Positions 1 through 7,105 of a stretch of DNA of 33,869 nucleotides are shown here, piece after piece. The notes under the pieces were generated by a model. The model saw only the letters and a program-made list of their open reading frames with translations, was not told where the DNA came from and made no database searches. Made by a program: the position numbers and the translations under genes. Numbering within the stretch: the first letter of the stretch is position 1; each line of letters opens with the position of its first letter. The DNA comes from Candidatus Saccharimonadota bacterium (lineage in GTDB: Bacteria > Patescibacteriota > Saccharimonadia > Saccharimonadales > Saccharimonadaceae): NCBI GenBank assembly GCA_020428315.1, contig JAGQNA010000009.1, positions 1-33,869 on the forward strand, written 5' to 3'.

Positions 1-146
1 TTTCTATCACCGACGGTCCATTTAAAGGCTTTGATGGTTCGATTTCTGAGATCGATGCCGCAAAAGGTAAACTACGCGTGATGGTTAGCATGTTTGGGCG
101 TGATACACCAGTTGAGCTAGATGCACTACAGGTTAAGAAGGTCTAG
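1..146 (+). CDS. nusG: Transcription termination/antitermination protein NusG, C-terminal part
   Basis: This is the 3' end of a gene that begins before the window, readable in frame from base 3 to the TAG at 144-146. The 47 visible residues contain a KOW-type segment (GPFKGFDGSISEIDAAKG, then KLRVMVSMFGR and a final LDALQVKKV), typical of the NusG C-terminal domain that contacts Rho or ribosomal protein S10. nusG directly before rplK-rplA is the common bacterial order, which supports the call. The N-terminal NGN domain lies outside the window and was not seen. Confidence 0.9.
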   Translation, partial: SITDGPFKGFDGSISEIDAAKGKLRVMVSMFGRDTPVELDALQVKKV

Positions 147-152
147 ATAATT

Positions 153-335
153 ATGCGAAGTAACTACTTAGAACTAGTGCCAAGTGGAATTAGTGGAGAC
201 ACCGGAGAGACAGTCAAGCACCCTAAAACGGTTCACCTAGATAATGCTGAATGTGCCGATAAACCTCCGTCAACTCCAGCCATTGAAATTGACCCAGCAA
301 AGCTTAGTCAAGACGCCCTCCACGGCTACAACTAA
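153..335 (+). CDS. Possible small protein, 60 residues, unknown function
   Basis: An ATG-started ORF begins 6 bases after the nusG stop and ends about 90 bases before rplK. A purine-rich AAGAAGG lies about 11 bases upstream of the ATG, inside the end of nusG, and could serve as a weak ribosome binding site. The product is polar and proline-rich, with no membrane segment or motif I recognise. The stop overlaps the 14-base element that recurs before rplJ. It could be a real minor member of the nusG operon or chance coding in a leader. Confidence 0.3.
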   Translation: MRSNYLELVPSGISGDTGETVKHPKTVHLDNAECADKPPSTPAIEIDPAKLSQDALHGYN

Positions 336-400
336 GCTAGACATTAGTCGTACAATCTGTTAATATTGCTATGTTACGCACTGCACGCTTCTAAATGCAG
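333..400 (+). promoter_or_regulatory. Probable promoter and leader region of rplK
   Basis: This 90-base gap holds the sequence TAAGCTAGACATTA (333-346), repeated exactly before rplJ at 7106-7119. It also holds two -10-like candidates, TACAAT (351-356) and TGCTATGTT (367-375), and a small hairpin with ACTGCA/TGCAGT arms (380-385 and 396-401). Which element sets the start of transcription cannot be decided by eye. The rplK ATG follows a GAGGA ribosome binding site. Confidence 0.4.
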
Positions 401-426
401 TATCTAAACAATAATATGAGGAAAAT

Positions 427-855
427 ATGGCAGCAAAGAAAGTAATTGGTAATTTAAAACTACGCATCCCAGCCGGTCGTGCAAGCGCTGGTCCACCGGT
501 TGGTAGTACTCTTGGTCAATGGGGCCTAAATATGATGGATTTTATAAATCCATTCAATGACGCCACTAAAGACATGATGGGGAAAGATGTAATTGTACAT
601 ATTCAGGTCTACGAGGATCGTACGTTCACCTGGAAGTCACTTGGCCAACCAGTTGACGACATGATTCGAGATAAAATTGGTATCAAAAAGGGTAGCGGCA
701 AACCACATACCGATAAAGTAGGTAAGATCACTAGGAAGCAGCTCGAAGAAATTGCTGAAATCAAGATGAGTCAATTGAATGCCATAGACCTAGACGGTGC
801 AGTTAAAGTTATCGCTGGCTCAGCTCGAAGCATGGGCGTCGAAGTAACAGATTAA
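427..855 (+). CDS. rplK: 50S ribosomal protein L11
   Basis: L11 binds the GTPase-associated centre of 23S rRNA and supports elongation-factor and stringent-response function. The 142-residue product has the usual family length. It shows the hallmark N-terminal stretch IPAGRASAGPPVGSTLGQWG with the proline-rich linker, and a C-terminal rRNA-binding domain containing KKGSGKPHTDKVGKITRKQL and the ending GSARSMGVEV. A GAGG ribosome binding site sits a few bases before the ATG. It lies upstream of rplA, but a terminator follows it, so the two need not be co-transcribed. The 7-residue segment NPFNDAT, usually KEFNART in other bacteria, is slightly divergent. Confidence 0.97.
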   Translation: MAAKKVIGNLKLRIPAGRASAGPPVGSTLGQWGLNMMDFINPFNDATKDMMGKDVIVHIQVYEDRTFTWKSLGQPVDDMIRDKIGIKKGSGKPHTDKVGKITRKQLEEIAEIKMSQLNAIDLDGAVKVIAGSARSMGVEVTD

Positions 856-871
856 ATTTCTATAAACAAGC

Positions 872-905
872 AAATTACCCCGTCTAGACACTAGGGGTAA
901 TTTTT
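872..905 (+). terminator. Rho-independent terminator between rplK and rplA
   Basis: A 10-bp stem (AAATTACCCC at 872-881 with GGGGTAATTT at 894-903) encloses a 12-base loop and runs into a T tract at 901-905. Its place between two genes that are normally co-transcribed, followed at once by a strong -10 box, suggests that rplK and rplA are at least partly separate units. Confidence 0.75.
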
Positions 906-913
906 GTTATAAT
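905..913 (+). promoter_or_regulatory. Extended -10 promoter for rplA
   Basis: TGTTATAAT is a perfect extended -10 (TG, one base, TATAAT at 908-913). It lies right behind the rplK terminator. Transcription would start near 920, giving a leader of about 55 bases before the rplA ATG at 977. Confidence 0.7.
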
Positions 914-933
914 AATATATACACAAATCAATG

Positions 934-963
934 CTGGGAGACGAAACGTCGCTTGTACCACAG
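934..963 (+). promoter_or_regulatory. Candidate L1-binding autoregulatory leader of rplA
   Basis: The short leader can fold into two stacked helices: CTGGG (934-938) with CC-A-CAG (958-963), and GACG/CGTC (940-943 with 947-950) closed by an AAA loop. They are separated by an asymmetric internal loop, one base on the 5' side and GCTTGTA on the 3' side. L1 represses its own mRNA in several bacteria and archaea by binding a two-helix structure with an asymmetric internal loop that mimics its 23S rRNA site. The fold is seen; the L1 interaction is inferred. The ribosome binding site AAAGGA (964-969) follows immediately. Confidence 0.45.
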
Positions 964-976
964 AAAGGATAATACT

Positions 977-1942
977 ATGGCCAAAAAGGCAGATTTATTA
1001 GAGAAGGCTAATGCGCTAAAGCTTAATTTAACTGAAAAAAATACTATTGCTGAGATCGAGCAAGCGATTGCTGACACCGAACATCACGAAGTTCGTGAGG
1101 CAACTGTTGCAAAGTCTGGCAAGCGTAGCCAAAAAGCTATCGACGAGGCTAAGGCTGCAGAAGAAAAAGCTGCACGCAAGGACGCAGGCGATACTTCAGC
1201 ACATGACCCTGATGCGGTTGAGACCAAGAAAAAAGGCCCTGTACCAATTACGCGTCCTCGCATTGATCGTCGCGGGAAAAAGTATCAGGAAGCTGCTAAA
1301 CTAGTTGACAAGAACAAGGTATACACCCTATCTGAAGCTGCCAGTCTCGCTACCAATACTAAAATTACAAAATTTGACGCAAGCGTAGAGATTCACGTTC
1401 GTCTTGGTGTCGACCCCCGTCAGGCCGATCAAAATATTAGAGCAACAGTAGCGCTACCTAATGGCAGTGGCAAAACCATACGAGTTGCAGTATTCGCACC
1501 AGAAGATACTCATGCAGCCGCAAAAAAAGCAGGTGCAGATATAGTTGGTGATGAAGACTTCCTGAAACTACTAGATAAAGAAAAAATAGAGTTCGATGTA
1601 TTAGTCGCCACCCCGCAATACATGGCAAAACTCGGTAAGTATGCCCGTCTGCTTGGACCACGTGGTCTAATGCCAAATCCAAAGAGTGGAACTGTTTCAG
1701 CCGACCCAGCTAAATCTGTTACTGAAGCTAAAGCTGGTAAGGTCGAATACCGTGTCGATAAGCAAGCAGTCGTACACCTAGCCGTAGGTAAAGTCAGTTT
1801 TGGTACAGAAAAAATCGAGCAAAACATCAAAGCTTTCCTTGACAGCCTAGGTTCTCAAAAACCTAGTAGCATCAAAGGTGTATTTATAAAAAGTATCAGT
1901 ATAAGCACCACTATGGGACCTGGCATAAGAGTCGAGATATAA
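977..1942 (+). CDS. rplA: 50S ribosomal protein L1 with long N-terminal extension
   Basis: L1 forms the mobile stalk of the large subunit near the E site and often represses its own mRNA. The canonical L1 body starts near residue 95 (GKKYQEAAKLVDKNKVYTL) and includes the signature region LGPRGLMPNPKSGTV. At 321 residues it exceeds the usual length of about 230 because of roughly 90 extra N-terminal residues. The first 35 (ADLLEKANALKLNLTEKNTI and following) resemble a small helix-extended-helix fold of the SAP/LEM/Rho-N kind. A charged Ala/Lys/Glu linker follows. I chose the ATG at 977, preceded by AAAGGA, over an in-frame TTG at 953 that lies inside the leader hairpin. Confidence 0.95.
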   Translation: MAKKADLLEKANALKLNLTEKNTIAEIEQAIADTEHHEVREATVAKSGKRSQKAIDEAKAAEEKAARKDAGDTSAHDPDAVETKKKGPVPITRPRIDRRGKKYQEAAKLVDKNKVYTLSEAASLATNTKITKFDASVEIHVRLGVDPRQADQNIRATVALPNGSGKTIRVAVFAPEDTHAAAKKAGADIVGDEDFLKLLDKEKIEFDVLVATPQYMAKLGKYARLLGPRGLMPNPKSGTVSADPAKSVTEAKAGKVEYRVDKQAVVHLAVGKVSFGTEKIEQNIKAFLDSLGSQKPSSIKGVFIKSISISTTMGPGIRVEI

Positions 1943-2067
1943 TTCAAGATTGTATGATCTCAGTTTAGTTCTAGTAAATACTTAAAAAAAGAGTACTGTC
2001 AGTTAATTATTAATCTTAGATCATAGCTTCTTATATAGTTACTATTGTAATATCATAATATTTATTG

Positions 2068-2073
2068 TATAAT
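2068..2073 (+). promoter_or_regulatory. -10 box of a predicted leaderless transcript
   Basis: A perfect TATAAT ends 7 bases before the ATG at 2081, so transcription should begin at or within a base or two of the start codon. No ribosome binding site is present; the intervening bases are TAAAAAG-like. Confidence 0.65.
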
Positions 2074-2080
2074 TAAAAAG

Positions 2081-2992
2081 ATGTCAAATAGTAATGAATT
2101 ATGGGTCCCATCATCCTCTCGAGAAGAATTTTCACCACCAAGCACTCATGAACTTATGGCGATGTGGACTACGATGCAAGTGGCCGGCCCAAATTCCAAA
2201 TTGGATTTCGATACAGTAGAGGCAGTTGACTCTGGACACCATGACAGTTTTCTTCATTTAAACGAAACTGTTCTGAATGCTTGTCAGGTTCCTAAAAAAG
2301 CACCATCTGCAATTGTATCCATGGATATGTGCGAGATGCTCAGACGAACCGGCGAGTCGCTTGGACTAGTATTCAACCCTTACGGTGTCGATCTACCCGC
2401 TCACCCTAGCGGCGACCGTCCAAGCTACGACTCCATGCTCGACGAGAAAGGCTTAGAAGATATCAAATGGTGGGTGGATACTCTAGTGCAAGAGCTTGCA
2501 GACTCAAACTCAATTCCGCCAGTCGATTACATAAATGATATAGCGAACATATTTCGTGACCTAAGAAGCAAGGATGTCTATATTGTTGCTAATACTTCCA
2601 TAGTAGGCGGTACGGAAAAGGGCACCTTGAGGTTTATCCATAAATATATGAATGGCTGCTTCGATGGCATATTATTTCCTCGAAATTATATGGCAGACGA
2701 AAACCAAATGACAAAAGCTCGTGCTATAGCAAGCGTACAACAAGCCATCGAAATGCAAACAAACTTCTCCGCGAATGTACCAATTTACGCTGTCGACGAT
2801 ACACCAAAACACCTTCAGCAAATGCATCAGAAGCTCGGAGCGGTATGCTTTACTCCACCATACTCATGGAACAGTAATCCTGGCCCAAACATACACAGAG
2901 ATGATTATGACAGTAATGGCTTACCATTTGAACTAGGCCCATTACTGACAGCACAGGCGTTGCACAGACACCTACTTGAAAATACCCTCTGA
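2081..2992 (+). CDS. HAD-like protein, possible nucleotide phosphatase relative
   Basis: I read this 303-residue protein as a distant HAD-superfamily member. A hydrophobic strand ends in SMDMCEML (nucleophile candidate Asp82), a second strand ends in VANTS (motif II position), a lysine-bearing region follows, and IYAVDDTPKHL fits the acidic motif IV. The residue two after Asp82 is Cys84 rather than the Asp usual in HAD phosphatases, so catalysis is uncertain. It sits directly before thyA, dfrA, dcd and tmk, which makes a role around deoxynucleotides plausible but unproven. The start is the ATG right behind a TATAAT box, implying a leaderless mRNA. Overall family assignment is moderate at best. 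Confidence 0.5.
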   Translation: MSNSNELWVPSSSREEFSPPSTHELMAMWTTMQVAGPNSKLDFDTVEAVDSGHHDSFLHLNETVLNACQVPKKAPSAIVSMDMCEMLRRTGESLGLVFNPYGVDLPAHPSGDRPSYDSMLDEKGLEDIKWWVDTLVQELADSNSIPPVDYINDIANIFRDLRSKDVYIVANTSIVGGTEKGTLRFIHKYMNGCFDGILFPRNYMADENQMTKARAIASVQQAIEMQTNFSANVPIYAVDDTPKHLQQMHQKLGAVCFTPPYSWNSNPGPNIHRDDYDSNGLPFELGPLLTAQALHRHLLENTL

Positions 2993-3019
2993 TCTTACGC
3001 CTAGCTTTCTTAATATTTT

Positions 3020-3028
3020 TGGTATAAT
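3020..3028 (+). promoter_or_regulatory. Extended -10 promoter for thyA
   Basis: TGGTATAAT (TG, one base, TATAAT at 3023-3028) lies 19 bases before the thyA ATG, predicting a 5' leader of about a dozen bases containing a weak AGAG. A second TATAAT (3042-3047) abuts the ATG but is too close to act as its promoter. Confidence 0.6.
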
Positions 3029-3047
3029 TTAGTAATAGAGATATAAT

Positions 3048-3968
3048 ATGCGTCAATACCTAAGCCTACTTCAAGATATATTAGAAAACGGTACCACCAA
3101 AACTGACCGAACGGACACTGGTACAAAAAGTGTTTTTGGTCGACAAGTTCGCTACGACCTAGCCGATGGCTTTCCGGCTGTCACTACTAAAAAACTCTAT
3201 TTTAGTTCCGTAGTCCACGAGCTACTATGGTTCCTAAAGGGAACTGGAAACATAGAGTATCTAGCCAAAAATAATGTCCACATCTGGGACGAATGGCCAT
3301 TTAAGGCCTATCTTGAAAAAAATAATCTACCAATTCCAGAAGTCAATTCTGACGACTGGAAGAGTCAGATGAAAGAGTTTATCGGTAGAGTCGCGTCAGA
3401 TCATGAGTTTGCGATAAAATGGGGCGACCTTGGGCCAGTTTATGGCGTGCAGTGGCGCAGGTGGCCAGACGGGAAGGGAAGATATATCGATCAAATCTCC
3501 CGAGCGATTGAAATGATAAAAACCACCCCAGACTCACGTCGTATTATTGTTAGTGCTTGGAACGCAGCCGAGATTGACGCTATTGTCGAAACTGGTGGCC
3601 TGCCTCCATGTCATAGTTTATTTCAATTTTATGTTGCCGATGACAAACTAAGCCTGCATCTTTACCAACGATCAGCTGATACCTTTCTAGGTGTTCCATT
3701 TAATATTGCTAGCTATTCGCTACTCCTCGCCATGATCGCACAGGTTACCAGCCTAAAACAAGGTGAATTTGTTCACACATTAGCAGATACTCACATCTAT
3801 AGCAATCACTTTGAGCAAGTCAAGGAACAGTTATCACGGACACCCAAGGCATTACCCACACTTTGGCTCAATCCGATGATCAAGAGTATTGACGATTTCA
3901 CGTTCGATGATATCAAACTTGAAAACTACAATCCAGATCCGCCCATCAAGGCACCAATTGCAGTTTAA
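3048..3968 (+). CDS. thyA: Thymidylate synthase (ThyA type)
   Basis: ThyA methylates dUMP to dTMP with 5,10-methylenetetrahydrofolate, producing dihydrofolate. The 306-residue protein has the phosphate-binding arginine region near Arg21 ([11 protein letters not shown]), the active-site cysteine at about residue 188 in [13 protein letters not shown], the [17 protein letters not shown] block (207-223) and the C-terminal PPIKAPIAV closing tail. It is paired with dfrA, which recycles the dihydrofolate and is encoded convergently; the two stop codons overlap in the tetramer TTAA (3965-3968). Downstream dcd and tmk complete a dTMP route. Confidence 0.98.
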   Translation: MRQYLSLLQDILENGTTKTDRTDTGTKSVFGRQVRYDLADGFPAVTTKKLYFSSVVHELLWFLKGTGNIEYLAKNNVHIWDEWPFKAYLEKNNLPIPEVNSDDWKSQMKEFIGRVASDHEFAIKWGDLGPVYGVQWRRWPDGKGRYIDQISRAIEMIKTTPDSRRIIVSAWNAAEIDAIVETGGLPPCHSLFQFYVADDKLSLHLYQRSADTFLGVPFNIASYSLLLAMIAQVTSLKQGEFVHTLADTHIYSNHFEQVKEQLSRTPKALPTLWLNPMIKSIDDFTFDDIKLENYNPDPPIKAPIAV

Positions 3969-4462
3969 CTAATTTTCACGTACTTCACAAAGTCGTATGC
4001 GTACTTATTTTTGCTATCCGCATCGTGACTTTCACGTGAGACTTCTTGCCATTTATTCAAATTAATTTCGGGGAAAAACACGGTTGCCTCCGGAAAGGTA
4101 GCCTTAACTTCAGTGACGAATAGAGCATCCATATCAAGCAACGCGTCACTAAACACTTTGCCGCCGCCAATTACTGCTATATCGTACTGCGCTAACGCGT
4201 AAGCTGCTTCAAGCGAGTAAGCAGTTAGTACGCCTTTAACACCAGTTGGCTTACTTGAAAGGACTATATTTTGCCGATCAGGAAGCGGCTTTCCTAGTGA
4301 GGCTAGTATCGACTCAAATGTCTTTCGGCCCATGATTACCGACTTGTTGATAGTTAATCGCTTAAAATGAGCCAAATCTGCTGGTAGGTCGCGCTGCCAG
4401 AGTAAATCATTGTTCGCTCCAATACCGTACTTTTCATCCATTGCTACGACCATATACTTCAT
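3965..4462 (-). CDS. dfrA: Dihydrofolate reductase
   Basis: DHFR reduces dihydrofolate to tetrahydrofolate with NADPH, restoring the cofactor used by ThyA. The 165-residue protein begins [20 protein letters not shown] and shows the [16 protein letters not shown] substrate-binding region (the position of the catalytic acid), the cofactor motif [10 protein letters not shown] and the late [10 protein letters not shown] turn. I chose the ATG at 4462 because the in-frame GTG at 4466-4468 directly abuts the -10 box. With the ATG, the gene starts 6 bases after a TGCTACAAT element and should be leaderless. It is divergent from dcd across a shared palindromic promoter. Confidence 0.95.
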   Translation of the reverse strand: MKYMVVAMDEKYGIGANNDLLWQRDLPADLAHFKRLTINKSVIMGRKTFESILASLGKPLPDRQNIVLSSKPTGVKGVLTAYSLEAAYALAQYDIAVIGGGKVFSDALLDMDALFVTEVKATFPEATVFFPEINLNKWQEVSRESHDADSKNKYAYDFVKYVKIS

Positions 4463-4468
4463 ACGCAC

Positions 4469-4486
4469 ATTGTAGCATGTTACAAT
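4469..4486. promoter_or_regulatory. Shared palindromic divergent promoter of dfrA and dcd
   Basis: ATTGTAGCATGTTACAAT is an 18-bp near-perfect inverted repeat (16 of 18 positions symmetric). On the minus strand it reads TGCTACAAT toward dfrA, whose ATG is 6 bases on. On the plus strand it reads TGTTACAAT toward dcd, whose ATG is 11 bases on. The central CATG supplies the extended -10 TG of both directions, so any -35 contact for each gene would fall inside the other gene's promoter or coding region. Confidence 0.7.
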
Positions 4487-4497
4487 ACTAATAGCTT

Positions 4498-5220
4498 ATG
4501 GGGGTATATAGTAACACCGAGATTAATTCAGCTGTTGATGATGGCACGATTGTTTGCGTACCATTCAATGAGTCGTACGTCAGTGAAGCCAGCCTTGACT
4601 TTACACTCGGTTATTATTTTTACAAGCAAGAATATCAGCCTGAGGCTAATGGTATCTATAACCCATTTGATAAACCAGAGGTAGATAGATATTTCAAAGG
4701 CCCGCTCAAGGCAATCGAACACAAGCAATGGTGCCAAGAGAATAACATTAAGCTATTTAATAATATCCCGGAAGATCATCCAATTATAGTTTTACGACCT
4801 GGCGAACGAATATTAGCTCACACACACGAGTTTATCGGTATCCGTGCTCATGGCGGTGCTTGTGAAGTAAAAAGCCGCTCCAGCTGGGGGAGAAATGGCG
4901 TAGCAGTCTGCTTTGACGCTGGCTGGGTCGATCCTGGCTATATCAATCGAATCACTCTCGAAATCTACAACCTAAATATGCACGAAAGTGTTGTTCTGCC
5001 AGTCGGTGAGCGAGTTGGTCAATTAATATTCCACCACACTGGACCGGTTAGTGGTGGCTACGCCGATGGTCGAGAGGGTATGAGTGGTAAATATCAACAT
5101 ACCGATAATCTTACGGAACTCATCGCTACCTGGAAGCCAGAGGATATGCTACCACGAGCTTATAAAGACAGTCGTGTTAAACCACCAATCATTAGTGGCC
5201 TACCCGAGGGAACCCAATGA
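4498..5220 (+). CDS. dcd: dCTP deaminase family protein (dcd/dUTPase fold)
   Basis: Members of this trimeric family deaminate dCTP to dUTP, and some also hydrolyse dUTP to dUMP, the substrate of ThyA. Diagnostic blocks are VKSRSSWGRNGV, GWVDPGYINRITLEIYN (carrying the glutamate used for deamination) and VGERVGQLIFHHTGP. At 240 residues it is longer than the usual roughly 190; extra sequence lies at about residues 45-95. The final four bases overlap tmk (ATGA), so the two are translationally coupled. The mRNA is probably near-leaderless from the palindromic promoter. Whether it is mono- or bifunctional cannot be told by eye. Confidence 0.9.
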   Translation: MGVYSNTEINSAVDDGTIVCVPFNESYVSEASLDFTLGYYFYKQEYQPEANGIYNPFDKPEVDRYFKGPLKAIEHKQWCQENNIKLFNNIPEDHPIIVLRPGERILAHTHEFIGIRAHGGACEVKSRSSWGRNGVAVCFDAGWVDPGYINRITLEIYNLNMHESVVLPVGERVGQLIFHHTGPVSGGYADGREGMSGKYQHTDNLTELIATWKPEDMLPRAYKDSRVKPPIISGLPEGTQ

Positions 5221-5849
5221 CATCCGGTAAGTATATCGTGATAGAAGGTAACGATGGTACTGGCAAGTCAACACAAGTAAGATTACTGCGAAAATACCTT
5301 GCTAATATTGGTATTAAATCGGTTGAATACCATGAGCCAGAAGGTACACCAATCGCCAATCGAATCCGTGATGTTATCAAAAACGGTAAGCTCGTGCGTG
5401 ACGGCTACACTAATCTACTACTATTCACCGCTGCTCGGCATGAAATATGGAAGCAAGCTGAGCGGCAACTTGAGAAAGGCATTTGGGTTATTTCAGCACG
5501 CAACTACTATTCAACTCTAGCATACCAGGGATATGGCGAGGGGATTGATATCGAACTCATCAGACAAACCACAGAGCAATTCACATCACAACGTTACATA
5601 AAACCAGATCTGGCGATAATATTAGATCTAGGCGACACCGCCCGACTAAAAAGACTAGAGCAGCGAGGTGCACCTAAAACTGTTGACACTTTTGAAGCTC
5701 GAGACATAAATTTTCAAGATCGCGTAAACAATGGCTACAGGCAGCTTGCAAATCAACTGAATATAGCTACTATTTCTGCCGATGTTGATGCTGATAGTAT
5801 TTCAAAAGAAATTATCTCAAATCATCTCACAACACTTATTGACGATTGA
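5217..5849 (+). CDS. tmk: Thymidylate kinase
   Basis: Tmk phosphorylates dTMP to dTDP. The 210-residue protein has the P-loop IEGNDGTGKSTQ near the N terminus, the substrate loop HEPEGTPIANRIRDVI and the AYQGYGEG segment that packs on the thymine. The usual DR(Y/H) motif just before STLAYQG reads ARN, so the Asp is replaced while the Arg is kept. The LID region contains RLEQRG. The ATG overlaps the dcd stop by four bases. The gene closes the dcd-tmk operon; a TATTTG repeat follows. Confidence 0.93.
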   Translation: MTSGKYIVIEGNDGTGKSTQVRLLRKYLANIGIKSVEYHEPEGTPIANRIRDVIKNGKLVRDGYTNLLLFTAARHEIWKQAERQLEKGIWVISARNYYSTLAYQGYGEGIDIELIRQTTEQFTSQRYIKPDLAIILDLGDTARLKRLEQRGAPKTVDTFEARDINFQDRVNNGYRQLANQLNIATISADVDADSISKEIISNHLTTLIDD

Positions 5850-5863
5850 AAGACAGTAATCTA

Positions 5864-5887
5864 TATTTGTATTTGTATTTGTATTTG
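5864..5887 (+). repeat. Hexanucleotide tandem repeat (TATTTG)4
   Basis: Four uninterrupted copies of TATTTG run between tmk and the next gene, followed by a partial copy. The last copy overlaps the expected -35 position of the promoter at 5905-5913. Copy-number change by slippage could alter upstream DNA, though the -35-proximal bases would stay the same. Confidence 0.9.
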
Positions 5888-5904
5888 TATTATTTATTAT
5901 AATA

Positions 5905-5913
5905 TGATATAAT
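5905..5913 (+). promoter_or_regulatory. Extended -10 promoter, leaderless gene
   Basis: TGATATAAT (TATAAT at 5908-5913) ends 7 bases before the ATG at 5921, with no ribosome binding site between them. Confidence 0.7.
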
Positions 5914-5920
5914 ATATGGT

Positions 5921-7075
5921 ATGTCAACACAAAATCATTCACCAGATCTGTCCGAATGGGTCCCTATATCTGAGCAGTGTCAGGATGCTATCACCAGTTA
6001 TCTAGAAGAGCGTCGCCCTTCAGTCTACGGAGGTGTCAGGGCCTTCTTGGCTCCGTTCGGTCGTAAGATGGGATATAATCCAGATTATGTAACTTCTATC
6101 TCGACATATATAGAAAAGCAGCTAGGAAGTGGTGAACGACGAATTACTCCCGCTAGCCTACTTGCTCGACAGTCGCTACAGACTATAGTGGCGTTAAATG
6201 AGCTATCAGCCGATCACTTACCTATAAAACACAGAGGATTCAACTTCCTACCGGTTGACCCAACCGATGATATCTCAACAAAACTTAAACGTGTCGTATT
6301 GAATGCGTATCGTATGAATGTTGAGCTGGGTGGCGACTTTTTTGCTAGAAAGACTTATGATGGTAGTGGTTACTTTCGTGCACCAATTGACGACGAATTC
6401 GCGGTTGCAGTAAAGGGTGGCAGCGGAGCTGGTACATTCTCATTAGACATTGCCCTTGAATACAACAAGTATGGCGATGGTCGTGACTCACTCAACCCAT
6501 CACACGAATTATGGCGAACCGGAATTGACACTGCAGAACTAAACAACAACGAATCTGCTATCAGAATAATTCGCACAGGCAGCGGTATCAAACCAGATGA
6601 TAGCGTGAAGCCAGGAAAAATAACTGAATTCAAGAAGCGATATAACACTACTCCGCCACGAGTGCTTACATTTCTAGCCGCACATGTAATGTTAGCAATG
6701 CGAGGTGACACCGGCCTAGCTTTAAGTAGCTACGGCGCCGAAACGTTGTCAAGCTTAAAAAAATCAAATAATAGAGCCAGGACTCGTTACAGTGAGATTC
6801 ACGAGGGTATTGGGTTTATCGGCAACTACAATCCATACTGGCACTCGATGAGTGATTTACCAAATAATTTCTACGATCAGATTGTTGCACAAAACGATAG
6901 CGAACCTGGCATACAGCCGCATGAGCGACACATCATTGATCTGGCCATAGATGCATTCAACTCTCTAAAAAATACAGAAAACAATCCGTTCCGGTTAAAG
7001 CTATGTACCGACGACCCACAGAGTGTTGTTCAATCTGCAGTCTCTTCGTACACGCAAGGCAGGTTTCCATACTGA
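5921..7075 (+). CDS. Unrecognised protein, 384 residues
   Basis: I do not recognise a family. The product is soluble, with no signal peptide or membrane helix. It has a helical N-terminal third (YLEERRPSVYGGVRAF, then SISTYIEKQLG), a middle segment that looks beta-rich with a glycine-rich VKGGSGAGTFSLDIAL, and a second helical part around RVLTFLAAHVMLAMRGDTGL. Codon use, with many CTA leucines, matches the neighbours, so it is probably native. It stands alone between the tmk operon and the rplJ leader, with its own leaderless promoter. The opening segment SEWVPISEQ faintly echoes ELWVPSSS at the start of the HAD-like protein at 2081, but the rest does not match. Confidence 0.8.
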   Translation: MSTQNHSPDLSEWVPISEQCQDAITSYLEERRPSVYGGVRAFLAPFGRKMGYNPDYVTSISTYIEKQLGSGERRITPASLLARQSLQTIVALNELSADHLPIKHRGFNFLPVDPTDDISTKLKRVVLNAYRMNVELGGDFFARKTYDGSGYFRAPIDDEFAVAVKGGSGAGTFSLDIALEYNKYGDGRDSLNPSHELWRTGIDTAELNNNESAIRIIRTGSGIKPDDSVKPGKITEFKKRYNTTPPRVLTFLAAHVMLAMRGDTGLALSSYGAETLSSLKKSNNRARTRYSEIHEGIGFIGNYNPYWHSMSDLPNNFYDQIVAQNDSEPGIQPHERHIIDLAIDAFNSLKNTENNPFRLKLCTDDPQSVVQSAVSSYTQGRFPY

Positions 7076-7105
7076 GCTTGCATTTTATAGATACTTTTGC
7101 TAGTA

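Noticed and set aside
953-976. TTG at 953 as the rplA start
   Set aside because: It falls inside the leader hairpin; the ATG at 977 has an AAAGGA site at proper distance and gives the natural MAKKADLL start.
1510-1830. Long reverse-strand reading frames inside rplA (106 and 74 codons)
   Set aside because: They lie wholly inside a certain gene, have no start signals, and their composition mirrors the L1 coding strand.
5864-5887. CRISPR-like array
   Set aside because: The repeat is a 6-base microsatellite with no spacers, and no cas genes are present.
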